This document shows, piece after piece, positions 53,514 to 60,885 of a stretch of DNA of 64,000 bases. The DNA lies in NCBI GenBank assembly GCA_001931535.1, contig CP016211.1, forward strand, positions 2,260,501-2,324,500. Reading direction: 5' to 3'. A program made the translations under genes and the position numbers. Position 1 is the first letter of the stretch; each line of letters opens with the position of its first letter. The notes beneath the pieces are model-generated. The model ran no database searches, was not told where the DNA came from, and saw only the letters and a list, made by a program, of their open reading frames with translations. Source of the stretch: Minicystis rosea. GTDB lineage: Bacteria; Myxococcota_A; Polyangia; Polyangiales; Polyangiaceae.

Positions 53514-54782
53514 TCACGGGAGCTCGGCGAAAGGCTTGCAGACGGAGCTCAGCGCCGGATGCGTCCATTCGAAAGAGGCTGGTGCCTTCGGATAATAGAG
53601 GGTGAACGACCAGCACATCTCGTCATTGTCGCTCTCCCCGAAGCCCACATCGAAGGGCCTGTCGTTCTTCCACGTGCACCGCGTGGTGATTCGATTGCCC
53701 GTATGCGCCGTGGCATTGATGGGCGACCAATACTGATTCCCACTCTGATAAGGCGAGCGCTCGCCGAGATCGAGCTCCTCGCCGCCGGCGGAGAGCACCG
53801 TCGAAATGCGGGTGCCGAGGCGGTGCATGTGGGGGAGCGCATAAATGAGCGTGCGACCTTCGAGCGCGGCGGGGGCGTCGTAACAACAACCGATGTCGAG
53901 GTCACCGTGCGCTGGGATGGAGAACGACTGCGTGCCGAACACGAGCACGTCGGCGTCGTTCGGCCGGAGCTCGCTCGTGGTGCAGAGATCGAAGCCGCTC
54001 GTGTCCTCGTGGCCTTGGAGGTGATTCAGATTTTGATAATGCACCTGCACGACATAATGCGTCGTCCCTTCTTCGGGAAAGCCCGCTTCCGGCGGGAGCA
54101 CGATGGGATTGGCGCCTGGGGCCCACACGCTCAGCGCGCGCCACCCGAGCTCCCCGTTCGGCCCGCAATCCGTGGGCGTGGCGGAGAACGGGCCATTCGC
54201 TTGGAACAGCGTCATGTGATGGAGGAGCGAGACGTTGTCGATGCGCGGGGCCACGGCGATGACGTGGCGTTTCGAGGCGGCGTCGACGTCGATGCCATAA
54301 CAACGGAGCGTGTCGGCCGCCGCTGGGATGGGGATGGGCGCGCTCGGCGCGAGCTTGCGATCCGGCTGGCAGGGCAGGGGCGGGCCGCTCGGTGTGTCCG
54401 TATCGCCGCCGGGTGCGCACGCTTCGTTCGCAGCCGGAGCGCCGGCTTGTATCCAGCGGGACAACGTCCGTCGAGCAGCGGTGTCGAGCAAGGCGTTCGG
54501 CGCCGGTGGCATGGGCGCGGCGTCGTCGTGAATGCGTACGGCCACACGTTGATAAACCTTTTGCGCCGGATCGAGCGTCGAGGGCGCATGGAGATCCGCA
54601 AAGGACACGAGCGGCATCGGGGCGCCGAAGGACGGCGGATCTCCGTGGCAGCTCTGGCACCGTCGTCGAAGGATCGCGTCGACCTCGCAGGGCAACCCTG
54701 CTTCCGTTTCCGCGCCGCGGTCGTGGCAATGAAGGCACACGAAGGCCGACGCAACGGCCGCGATCATGGTGCGGACGTGCAT
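53514..54782 (-). CDS. PHM-like copper monooxygenase with N-terminal heme-c motif
   Basis: A 422-residue exported protein. ATG 54782 is used because GAGGTG lies just upstream; GTG 54791 is the alternative. After the signal comes a cytochrome-c-like CQSCHGDPPSFG segment. The rest has the peptidylglycine alpha-hydroxylating monooxygenase pattern: LLHHMTLF (HH pair), HYVVQVHYQNLNH, PHMHRLGTRIST (HxH) and SDNDEMCWSFTLYYP (Met ligand), so both copper sites look complete. Extra Cys pairs (IGCCYDAP, CTWKN) could form disulfides. The substrate is unknown. The heme domain may supply electrons in place of ascorbate (inference). Confidence 0.8.
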   Translation of the reverse strand: MHVRTMIAAVASAFVCLHCHDRGAETEAGLPCEVDAILRRRCQSCHGDPPSFGAPMPLVSFADLHAPSTLDPAQKVYQRVAVRIHDDAAPMPPAPNALLDTAARRTLSRWIQAGAPAANEACAPGGDTDTPSGPPLPCQPDRKLAPSAPIPIPAAADTLRCYGIDVDAASKRHVIAVAPRIDNVSLLHHMTLFQANGPFSATPTDCGPNGELGWRALSVWAPGANPIVLPPEAGFPEEGTTHYVVQVHYQNLNHLQGHEDTSGFDLCTTSELRPNDADVLVFGTQSFSIPAHGDLDIGCCYDAPAALEGRTLIYALPHMHRLGTRISTVLSAGGEELDLGERSPYQSGNQYWSPINATAHTGNRITTRCTWKNDRPFDVGFGESDNDEMCWSFTLYYPKAPASFEWTHPALSSVCKPFAELP

Positions 54783-55243
54783 GAGATTCACCTCGTCGTC
54801 CGCAAACGATGCAATGAGCGAGGGTGAGAGGCAACCTCACCCTACATCACACTTGGGAAGGCCGTCCATCGCATCACTTCGGGACCACGAGGCTCCGCCT
54901 GCTCCGATCCGCGGCGGACGGCGCATGATTCCGTGCGCTGCGTCGGTCGCGCGCGAGCACGATTGACGAGCGTGCTCGTCTCTTCGAGGTGCTTTGCCGG
55001 GCCCGATGACATGGCCGCTCCGGGCGACGAAGCGATGATGTCGATCCCATGATGACGTGTCCGCGAAAAATCGTTCGAAGGGCGCGGGATCGCTCGGAGG
55101 AGACCATCGTGCACGAGGCGCACGTGCGCTGCCGACCGAGCGCCGTCGCGTGGGCTCCTCATGATGGCGTCCGGTGGGGCTCGGCTCCGGCGGCCTCCGA
55201 TTCGTGTGGATCTCGTGCGAGGATGCGCGCGGAGGAGGATGAC
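54783..55243. other. Intergenic region with a leader hairpin
   Basis: About 460 bases between two divergent genes. A perfect hairpin AGGGTGAG (54821-54828)/CTCACCCT (54836-54843) with a seven-base loop lies about 40 bases before the copper monooxygenase start and may be in its 5' leader. The SDR promoter is at the right side. No gene is supported. Confidence 0.5.
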
Positions 55244-55951
55244 ATGGCCATCGACATCCGGGGAAAGTGGGCGCTCGTCACCGGCGCGAGCCGCGGCATC
55301 GGGAAGCTCGTGGCGACGGCGCTGGCCGAGCGCGGGAGCCATGTCGTGCTGCACAGCCGCGAGGCGGCGAGCACGGCCGCTCTCGAGCGCGCTCTCGTGG
55401 ACAAGGGTGTTCGCGCGGTGTCGATCGGCGCCGAGCTGTCGGATCAAGCCGAGGTCGATCGTCTCGTCGGCGAGGCCCAATCCATCTCCGGCGGGCTCGA
55501 CATCGTGTTCAACAACGCCGCCGTGATGACGCCTTATCGCGAGCCCTACACGAGCGCGACGATCGAGGACTTTCGCACGAGCTTCGAGATCAACGTCATC
55601 ACGCCCATTCGCATCACGTATGCGGTCTTGCCGGGGATGCTCGAGCGGCGCTTCGGGCGCATCATCCAGGTGACCTCGGGGATCGTGGACAAGCCCGAGC
55701 TGATGGCTTACGCAGCGTCGAAGGCCGCGCTCGACAAGTTCGTGCACGACATGGCCATCAAGCTGCGCGGCACCGGCGTCCTCATGAACCTTCTCGATCC
55801 GGGCTGGCTGCGCACGGATCTCGGCGGCGCGCACGCGCCCAACCCGGTCGAGTCCGTGCTGCCGGGCGCGCTCGTGCCGGCGCTGATCGATGGGGAGGTG
55901 AATGGCTTCCTCTTTCGGGCGCTCGACTACACGGGGCGCGCGACGACGTGA
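55244..55951 (+). CDS. Short-chain dehydrogenase/reductase
   Basis: A 235-residue classical SDR from ATG 55244 with GGAGGAGG upstream. TGASRGIGKLVATAL binds the cofactor, FNNAAVM follows at about residue 88, and the catalytic part is QVTSGIV...LMAYAASKAALDKF (Tyr-x3-Lys in YAASK). LDPGWLRTDLGG ends the core. It is translationally coupled by GTGA overlap to the next gene, a Gfo/Idh/MocA oxidoreductase, so the two may act on one substrate. Confidence 0.88.
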   Translation: MAIDIRGKWALVTGASRGIGKLVATALAERGSHVVLHSREAASTAALERALVDKGVRAVSIGAELSDQAEVDRLVGEAQSISGGLDIVFNNAAVMTPYREPYTSATIEDFRTSFEINVITPIRITYAVLPGMLERRFGRIIQVTSGIVDKPELMAYAASKAALDKFVHDMAIKLRGTGVLMNLLDPGWLRTDLGGAHAPNPVESVLPGALVPALIDGEVNGFLFRALDYTGRATT

Positions 55952-56934
55952 GCGCCGCGCCGCTTCGCATCGGCGTGCTCGGCGCGGCGCGCGTCGCCGG
56001 CTATGCGCTGATCGCGCCCGCGCGGCGCTCGGCGCGGGCCTGTGTGACGGCGGTGGCGGCGCGTGATCCCGAGCAGGCGCGGCGCCATGCGGCCGAGCAC
56101 GGCATCGCCAGGGCGCTCCCCGACTACGAGGCGCTGATCACCGATGCCGATGTGGACGCCGTCTACATCGCGCTGCCGGCGGCACTCCACGCGCCGTGGA
56201 CCCTGCGCGCGCTCGATGCGGGCAAGCACGTGCTCTGTGAGAAGCCTTTTGCGTCCAACGCGCGCGAAGCCGCGAGGATGGTTGCGACGGCGGAGGCGCG
56301 CGGGCGAGTGCTGGTCGAGGCGCATCACTGGCGCTTCCATCCGCTCGCCGATCGCCTGCGCGCGGTGGTGACGAGCGGCGCGATCGGCGCGGTGCGCCGG
56401 ATCGACGCGGGCTTCACCGCGGACATCGCGCCCGGGGACATTCGCTATGACCTCGCGCTCGGCGGCGGCGCGCTCATGGATCTCGGGTGCTATCCGGTGC
56501 AATGGGCGCGCTTCGTCGCGGGCGCGGAGCCCACGGTGATCGGCGCGCGGGCCGTCGTGGGCCCACCCGGCGTGGATGTCGAGCTCACCGCAGACATGAT
56601 GTTTCCGGGAGGGACCGAGGCGCGGATTTACACCTCGATGGCGCCCACGGCAGCGCGCGAGACGTGGTTATCCATTCAAGGGGATGCTGGGGAGATACAC
56701 GTCGACAATCCGCTCCATCCGCACAGCGGGCACCGCCTCACGATACGCACGACCGCCGGGACGCGCGCGGAGACGGTGCCGGGCCGCACGACGTACGAGC
56801 ACCAGCTCGAGGTGTTCGCGGCCGCCGTGCTGGACGGCGTGCCCGCCCAGACCGGCGGCGAAGATGCGGTGGCGACGATGCGCGCCATCGACGCCATCTA
56901 CCGCGCGGCCGGGCTCGCGCCGCGCGGGAGCTGA
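55948..56934 (+). CDS. Gfo/Idh/MocA-family oxidoreductase
   Basis: A 328-residue protein from GTG 55948, overlapping the SDR stop as GTGA. The NAD(P) motif is IGVLGAARVAGYAL, with AVYIALPAALHAPWTLRALDAGKHVLCEKPFA (seen as HVLCEKPFASNAREA) carrying the EKP motif. The C-domain text GGGALMDLGCYPVQW and MFPGGTEARI is typical of the dimeric dihydrodiol dehydrogenase/xylose dehydrogenase group. The substrate is not evident. Confidence 0.9.
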   Translation: MSAAPLRIGVLGAARVAGYALIAPARRSARACVTAVAARDPEQARRHAAEHGIARALPDYEALITDADVDAVYIALPAALHAPWTLRALDAGKHVLCEKPFASNAREAARMVATAEARGRVLVEAHHWRFHPLADRLRAVVTSGAIGAVRRIDAGFTADIAPGDIRYDLALGGGALMDLGCYPVQWARFVAGAEPTVIGARAVVGPPGVDVELTADMMFPGGTEARIYTSMAPTAARETWLSIQGDAGEIHVDNPLHPHSGHRLTIRTTAGTRAETVPGRTTYEHQLEVFAAAVLDGVPAQTGGEDAVATMRAIDAIYRAAGLAPRGS

Positions 56935-56968
56935 TCATCGGTCACACGTCGAACCGTAGAAACACGAA

Positions 56969-57006
56969 GGGCGCCGTGCGGAGATTGCGCTCCGCGCCCG
57001 GCGCCC
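56969..57006. terminator. Nested hairpin between convergent genes
   Basis: GGGCGCCG (56969-56976) pairs with CGGCGCCC (56999-57006), and inside it GCGGAG (56978-56983) pairs with CTCCGC (56990-56995). It follows the Gfo/Idh/MocA gene by 35 bases. First of three hairpins in a row; likely transcription termination for converging units. Confidence 0.55.
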
Positions 57007-57030
57007 GTCGATGCGCTTTGATCGTGATCA

Positions 57031-57049
57031 GCGCCGGCTTGTCCGGCGC
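57031..57049. terminator. Second hairpin between convergent genes
   Basis: GCGCCGG (57031-57037) and CCGGCGC (57043-57049) are perfect complements around a five-base loop. Confidence 0.5.
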
Positions 57050-57054
57050 GGGGT

Positions 57055-57075
57055 ATGGGGCCTTTGCGGCCCCAT
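57055..57075. terminator. Third hairpin between convergent genes
   Basis: ATGGGGCC (57055-57062) and GGCCCCAT (57068-57075) pair perfectly with loop TTTGC, twelve bases from the end of the Cys-rich lipoprotein gene on the minus strand. Confidence 0.6.
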
Positions 57076-57087
57076 CGTGATCACCGA

Positions 57088-57627
57088 TCAGTTCGCGGGG
57101 CAGCCCTGGCCCGGGCCGTCGCAGTCCACCGGGCACTCCTGGCAGACGGCGCAGGTGACGAGCGCCTGGTAGAGCTGGTAGCCCGTCGGGTGCTGCTGCG
57201 CGCAGCCCGAGAGGCAGGTGCTGTCGTTCTGCCCGCACCCGTTGAAGCAGGTGTTGAGCGCGATGCAGTCCTGATCACCCTTGCACGCGTTGTACTGATC
57301 CGTGCACGCGCCGAAGAGGGCGCAGGTGAAGCAGTCGTTGGTGGTGTCCTGATCCGCGTCCTGGCAGACGCCCTTGTTGTCGCAGCTGCCCGCGCTGCCA
57401 CCGGTGCCCGTGCCGGTGGTGGTGTTGTTGCCGGTGCCGGTGGTGGTGTTGTTGCCGGTGCCGGTGGTGCCGTTGTTACCCGTGCCGGTGGTGCCCGTGC
57501 CGGTCGTGGCGCCGCCCGAGCCCGTGCCCACGCTGCCGCCGTTGCCCCCCGTGCCATCGGTGGAAGAACCGCAGGCGGTGAGCGCGACCGCGGAGACGAT
57601 GAACGTGCAGAGTGCCCAGGATTTCAT
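57088..57627 (-). CDS. Cys-rich lipoprotein with a Gly/Thr/Asn repeat linker
   Basis: A 179-residue protein. The signal ends VALTAC (lipobox), then comes a linker of GTGNNTTT-type octapeptide repeats encoded by a 24-base tandem repeat, then a C-terminal domain with some 16 cysteines in CxxC and CxxxC spacings (CFTCALFGAC, CFNGCGQNDSTCLSGC, CAVCQECPVDC). The pattern is common in myxobacterial surface proteins; no catalytic role is seen. The repeat may vary between strains. Confidence 0.78.
   Translation of the reverse strand: MKSWALCTFIVSAVALTACGSSTDGTGGNGGSVGTGSGGATTGTGTTGTGNNGTTGTGNNTTTGTGNNTTTGTGTGGSAGSCDNKGVCQDADQDTTNDCFTCALFGACTDQYNACKGDQDCIALNTCFNGCGQNDSTCLSGCAQQHPTGYQLYQALVTCAVCQECPVDCDGPGQGCPAN
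57410..57492. repeat. 24-bp tandem repeat (minisatellite) inside the lipoprotein gene
   Basis: GTGCCGGTGGTGGTGTTGTTGCCG at 57410-57433 is repeated exactly at 57434-57457 and imperfectly at 57458-57481, with a partial copy to 57492. (The unit is 24 bases; its first 20 are GTGCCGGTGGTGGTGTTGTT.) It stays in frame and codes for an eight-residue Gly/Thr/Asn unit. Confidence 0.85.
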
Positions 57628-57923
57628 GCTCTTCTAACCTCCACCGAAGGATGCTCGGCCAAACGTTGCCGTCGATGCGCGACGGCGAAATCACGCGTCG
57701 CCGTACCTTCGCAATGCACGCACGTCAACAACGCGGCGGGTGTGATCGGCGTGTCAGGGGCGTTCCGCCTTGCGTGCGCTCCCATCATGCCCACGTGCGG
57801 GTGGAGAGGGAGGATTGTTGGGGCGACGATGTAACGGTGCGGATGCGAGCAGGGCGATCGACGGTGCGGCAAAAGTGGTTTTCGAGGCCGCGCACCGACA
57901 AGCACTCTCCACGTTGGCCGGCT
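57628..57923. other. Intergenic region upstream of the Cys-rich lipoprotein gene
   Basis: About 295 bases before the lipoprotein ATG on the minus strand and after the glcD-like gene end. I see no supported gene, repeat or palindrome. Confidence 0.4.
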
Positions 57924-59288
57924 CTAAAACGCCTTGCCCGGATTGAGGATGCCGCGCGGATCGAAGCTCGCTTTGATCCGCCGCATCAGCGCGCGCTCGG
58001 TGTCGCCGATCATGGCGCCGAGCAAGCCGTGCTTGAGCGAGCCCACGCCGTGCTCACCGGTGATCGACCCGCCGAGCGCGACGGCTTCGCGCACGATGGC
58101 AGCGAAGGCAGCAGAGGCCGCAGCGGAAGAGCGCGCGTCGGTTCCATCGAAGACGATCGTCGGGTGTAGGTTGCCGTCGCCGGCGTGCCCGAAGGTGCCG
58201 ATGACGAGCTGGTGCTCGGCGGCGATGGCGCGGATGCGCGCGATCATCGCGGGGATCGCCGGCTTCGGGACGGCGACGTCGTCGAGCAGCGTGGTGCCGA
58301 GTCGCTCGAGCGCCGGGAGCGCTTGGCGGCGCGCTTCGAGCAGGAGGCGGCCCTCTTCGAGATCGTCGGTGCAGAGCACGCTGCGCGCGCCGTGATCGTT
58401 GCAGATGGCCTGACAGGCGGCGATCGCGGCCGCGGCGTCGCTCGCGTCGCTCTGCACGAGGACGAGCGCCGCGGCCTCGGTGTCGAGATCCATGCGCGCC
58501 AGATCCTCCACCGCGCGCACCGTGGTCTGATCCATCACTTCGAGCAGCGAGAGATCGACGCCGGCATCCATGGCGACGATGGCGCGGGCCGCGTCGTCGA
58601 GCGTGTCGAAGAACGCCACCAGCGTGGACGGCGGGCGCGGCTTGCGCAGGAGGCGCACCGTGGCTTCGACGATGACGCCGAGCGTGCCCTCCGAGCCGAC
58701 GAGGAGCCGCGTGAGATCGAGGCCGGCCACGTTCTTCTTGGTGATCGATCCGGTCCGGATGCGCGCGCCGTCGGCGAGCACCACGTCGAGCGCGGCGACG
58801 TGATCGCCGGTGACACCGTATTTGAGACAGCACGATCCGCCGGCGTTCGTCGCGATGTTGCCGCCGATGGTGGAGATGGCGCGGCTCGCGGGATCGGGCG
58901 CGTAATAGAGGCCGCGCGCGGCGGCCTCCTTCGCGAGGTCGGCGTTGAGCACGCCCGGCTCGACGACGGCGGTGCGCGTGGCCTCGTCGATGCGGACGAT
59001 GCGATCGAGGGCCGCGACGGAGAGGATGATGCAGCCGTCGACGGCGTTGGCGCCACCGGCGAGGCCCGTGCCGGCCGCGCGCGTGACGACGGGGATACCG
59101 TGCTCGTTGGCGAAGCGCAGCGTGGCGATCACGTCGTCGGCGCGGCGCGCGCGCACCAGCGCCACCGCCGTGCCTGCGGGCGCGAGCGGCGCCTGATCGC
59201 GCGCGAAGGACGCGACGATGTCGGGATCGATCGTGAGGAGCGAGGCGTCGCCGAGCGCGGTCGCGAGGGCGGTCGTCCACGCGCTCAT
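57924..59288 (-). CDS. FAD-linked oxidase, GlcD/lactate dehydrogenase type
   Basis: A 454-residue flavoprotein. The N-terminal FAD domain has VTRAAGTGLAGGANAVDG, STIGGNIATNAGGSCCLKYG (a typical vanillyl-alcohol-oxidase/GlcD motif) and GSEGTLGVIVEATVRLL. The C-terminal half has GTFGHAGDGNLHPTIVFD and SITGEHGVGSLK. It should oxidise a 2-hydroxy acid such as glycolate or D-lactate. Its ATG overlaps the stop of the FadR-type gene upstream; no GlcE/GlcF genes are adjacent. Confidence 0.88.
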   Translation of the reverse strand: MSAWTTALATALGDASLLTIDPDIVASFARDQAPLAPAGTAVALVRARRADDVIATLRFANEHGIPVVTRAAGTGLAGGANAVDGCIILSVAALDRIVRIDEATRTAVVEPGVLNADLAKEAAARGLYYAPDPASRAISTIGGNIATNAGGSCCLKYGVTGDHVAALDVVLADGARIRTGSITKKNVAGLDLTRLLVGSEGTLGVIVEATVRLLRKPRPPSTLVAFFDTLDDAARAIVAMDAGVDLSLLEVMDQTTVRAVEDLARMDLDTEAAALVLVQSDASDAAAAIAACQAICNDHGARSVLCTDDLEEGRLLLEARRQALPALERLGTTLLDDVAVPKPAIPAMIARIRAIAAEHQLVIGTFGHAGDGNLHPTIVFDGTDARSSAAASAAFAAIVREAVALGGSITGEHGVGSLKHGLLGAMIGDTERALMRRIKASFDPRGILNPGKAF

Positions 59289-60025
59289 GCGCCCTCGCGA
59301 CCGCGGTAGAACGCGCGGATGTGACGGGTCACGAGCGAGCGGGCGTGCGCGCCGCTGCCGGTCGCGACGGCCTCGAAGATCGCCTCGTGCTCGCGGGTGA
59401 GCTTCTTCATCGTCTTCCTCGGATCGGGCTCGCGCGCGAGGGCCTCGCCCAGGTGGCCGCCGATGGCCGAGCGCAGGACGCCCATGACGAGCGGGAACGC
59501 AGCGTTGCCCGCCGCGCTCGCGAGTGCGCGGTGGAAGCGGAGATCGGCGGCGCGGAAAGCGTCGACGTCGATGCCGGGCGCCTTCATGGCCGCGATGGCG
59601 GCGCGCGCCTCTTCGAGCGCTTCGTCCGCGGCGCGGGCCGCGAGCTCCACCGCGGCGCCTTCGATGACCACGCGCAGCTCCACCAGATCGTCGAGCGGCA
59701 CCTGCGCGAGGCGGACGACGTTTTCCATCGCCTGTGCGGCGGCGCGGCTCAACGCCTCCTCGGTGGAGACGCGGGCGCGCCTCGTCGACACCGTGTCTCC
59801 GCCGGAGACGAGCCCCTGCGCCTTGAGGATGCGGAGCGCCTCGCGCACGGTCGATCGGCCGACGCCGAGCTCCTGCCCGAGCTCCTTTTCACTCGGCAGC
59901 TCGGCGCCGATGGAGACTTTGCCCGAGACGATGGCCTGTCTCAGTTGGCGCGAGACGAGCACGGCGAGCGGCGCCCGCTCCTCCGCGCGGAGCGCGAAGG
60001 GGGAGGCCGGCTTGGATGTGGACAC
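59285..60025 (-). CDS. FadR/GntR-family transcriptional regulator (FCD domain)
   Basis: A 246-residue regulator. The winged-helix at the N-terminus includes LRQAIVSGKVSIGAELPSEKELGQELGVGRSTVREALRILKAQGLV (seen as LPSEKELGQELGVGRSTVRE). The FCD domain has DLVELRVVIEGAAVELAARAA and a His-rich metal site pattern (DLRFHRALASAAGN ... LTREHEAIFEAV ... LVTRHIRAFY). It is coupled to the GlcD-type gene and divergent from the isochorismatase gene; a matching operator lies between. Confidence 0.9.
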   Translation of the reverse strand: MSTSKPASPFALRAEERAPLAVLVSRQLRQAIVSGKVSIGAELPSEKELGQELGVGRSTVREALRILKAQGLVSGGDTVSTRRARVSTEEALSRAAAQAMENVVRLAQVPLDDLVELRVVIEGAAVELAARAADEALEEARAAIAAMKAPGIDVDAFRAADLRFHRALASAAGNAAFPLVMGVLRSAIGGHLGEALAREPDPRKTMKKLTREHEAIFEAVATGSGAHARSLVTRHIRAFYRGREGA

Positions 60026-60048
60026 CGCTTCTTCTTAGCAGCTTGACG

Positions 60049-60063
60049 GCTTGTCTGACAAGC
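60049..60063. promoter_or_regulatory. Candidate FadR-family operator
   Basis: GCTTGTCTGACAAGC is a perfect seven-base inverted repeat around one central base. Its core TTGTCTGACAA fits the FadR-subfamily consensus TNGTNNNACNA. It is 23 bases before the gntR-type ATG and 58 bases before the isochorismatase gene. Confidence 0.7.
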
Positions 60064-60121
60064 ACACAGAATGCGGCGCCGGCGGCCACCCTCCGCCGCG
60101 AGCCATCAAGGAGCCCGAGCC

Positions 60122-60730
60122 ATGAACCTCGACCCGACGACCAGCGCCATCCTCCTCATCGAGTATCAGAACGAGTTCACGTCCAAGGGCGGCGTCCTCC
60201 ACGACGCGGTCGCCGGCGTGATGGCGGAGACCAACATGCTCGCCAACACCGTGGCCGTGGTGAACGCGGCGCGGAAGCGCGGCGTCACCATCATGCACGC
60301 GCCCATCACCTTCGTGGAGGGCTACGGCGAGCTCTCGGCGCACCCCTACGGCATCCTCAAGGGCGTCGTCGACGGCAAGGCCTTCATCAAAGGCTCGTGG
60401 GGCGCGGCCATCGTCGACGAGCTCACGCCGCAGAAGGGCGACATCGTCATCGAGGGCAAGCGCGGCCTCGACACCTTCGCCAGCACCAACGTCGATTTCA
60501 TCCTTCGCAGCAAGGGTATCAAGACGCTCGTGCTGGGCGGCTTCCTGACGAACTGCTGTGTCGAATCGACGATGCGCACCGCCTACGAGCACGGCTTCGA
60601 GGTGATCACCCTCGTCGACTGCGTGGCGGCCACCTCGTCCGAGGAGCACCGGAACGCCATCAAATACGACTTCCCGATGTTCTCGAAGCCGATGCCCTCG
60701 TCCGAGCTGATCGCCCATCTCTCGGGCTGA
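60122..60730 (+). CDS. Isochorismatase-family cysteine hydrolase
   Basis: A 202-residue protein from ATG 60122 with AAGGAG upstream. The nucleophilic Cys lies in GGFLTNCCVESTMRTAYEHG (residue about 143), with KGSWGA supplying the Lys. The usual first acidic residue (D in DxQ) is Glu here, in LLIEYQNEF. The activity may be amide or N-carbamoyl hydrolysis; the substrate is open. It is divergent from the FadR-family gene. Confidence 0.85.
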   Translation: MNLDPTTSAILLIEYQNEFTSKGGVLHDAVAGVMAETNMLANTVAVVNAARKRGVTIMHAPITFVEGYGELSAHPYGILKGVVDGKAFIKGSWGAAIVDELTPQKGDIVIEGKRGLDTFASTNVDFILRSKGIKTLVLGGFLTNCCVESTMRTAYEHGFEVITLVDCVAATSSEEHRNAIKYDFPMFSKPMPSSELIAHLSG

Positions 60731-60861
60731 ATCACACGCGCTGCATCACCAACGAGCGCGCCGCCCGCGCCGGCGCGCCCTGACGCACGCGGGCTTGCCG
60801 GTGGCGAGCGCGAAGGGGGCGACGAGCACAACGCGTCTCCTCCGAAGCGGTACGCTCGCCG

Positions 60862-60879
60862 GGCCGGCATACGCCGGCC
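60862..60879. terminator. Hairpin after the Cys-rich lipoprotein gene
   Basis: GGCCGGC (60862-60868) pairs with GCCGGCC (60873-60879) around a four-base loop, seven bases beyond the stop of the minus-strand Cys-rich gene. There is no T-tract on either strand. Confidence 0.55.
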
Positions 60880-60885
60880 GATCCG

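Noticed and set aside
52342..53616. Minus-strand frame opposite the M15 peptidase gene
   Set aside because: Arg-rich shadow; the plus strand has the SxHxxGxAxD zinc motif.
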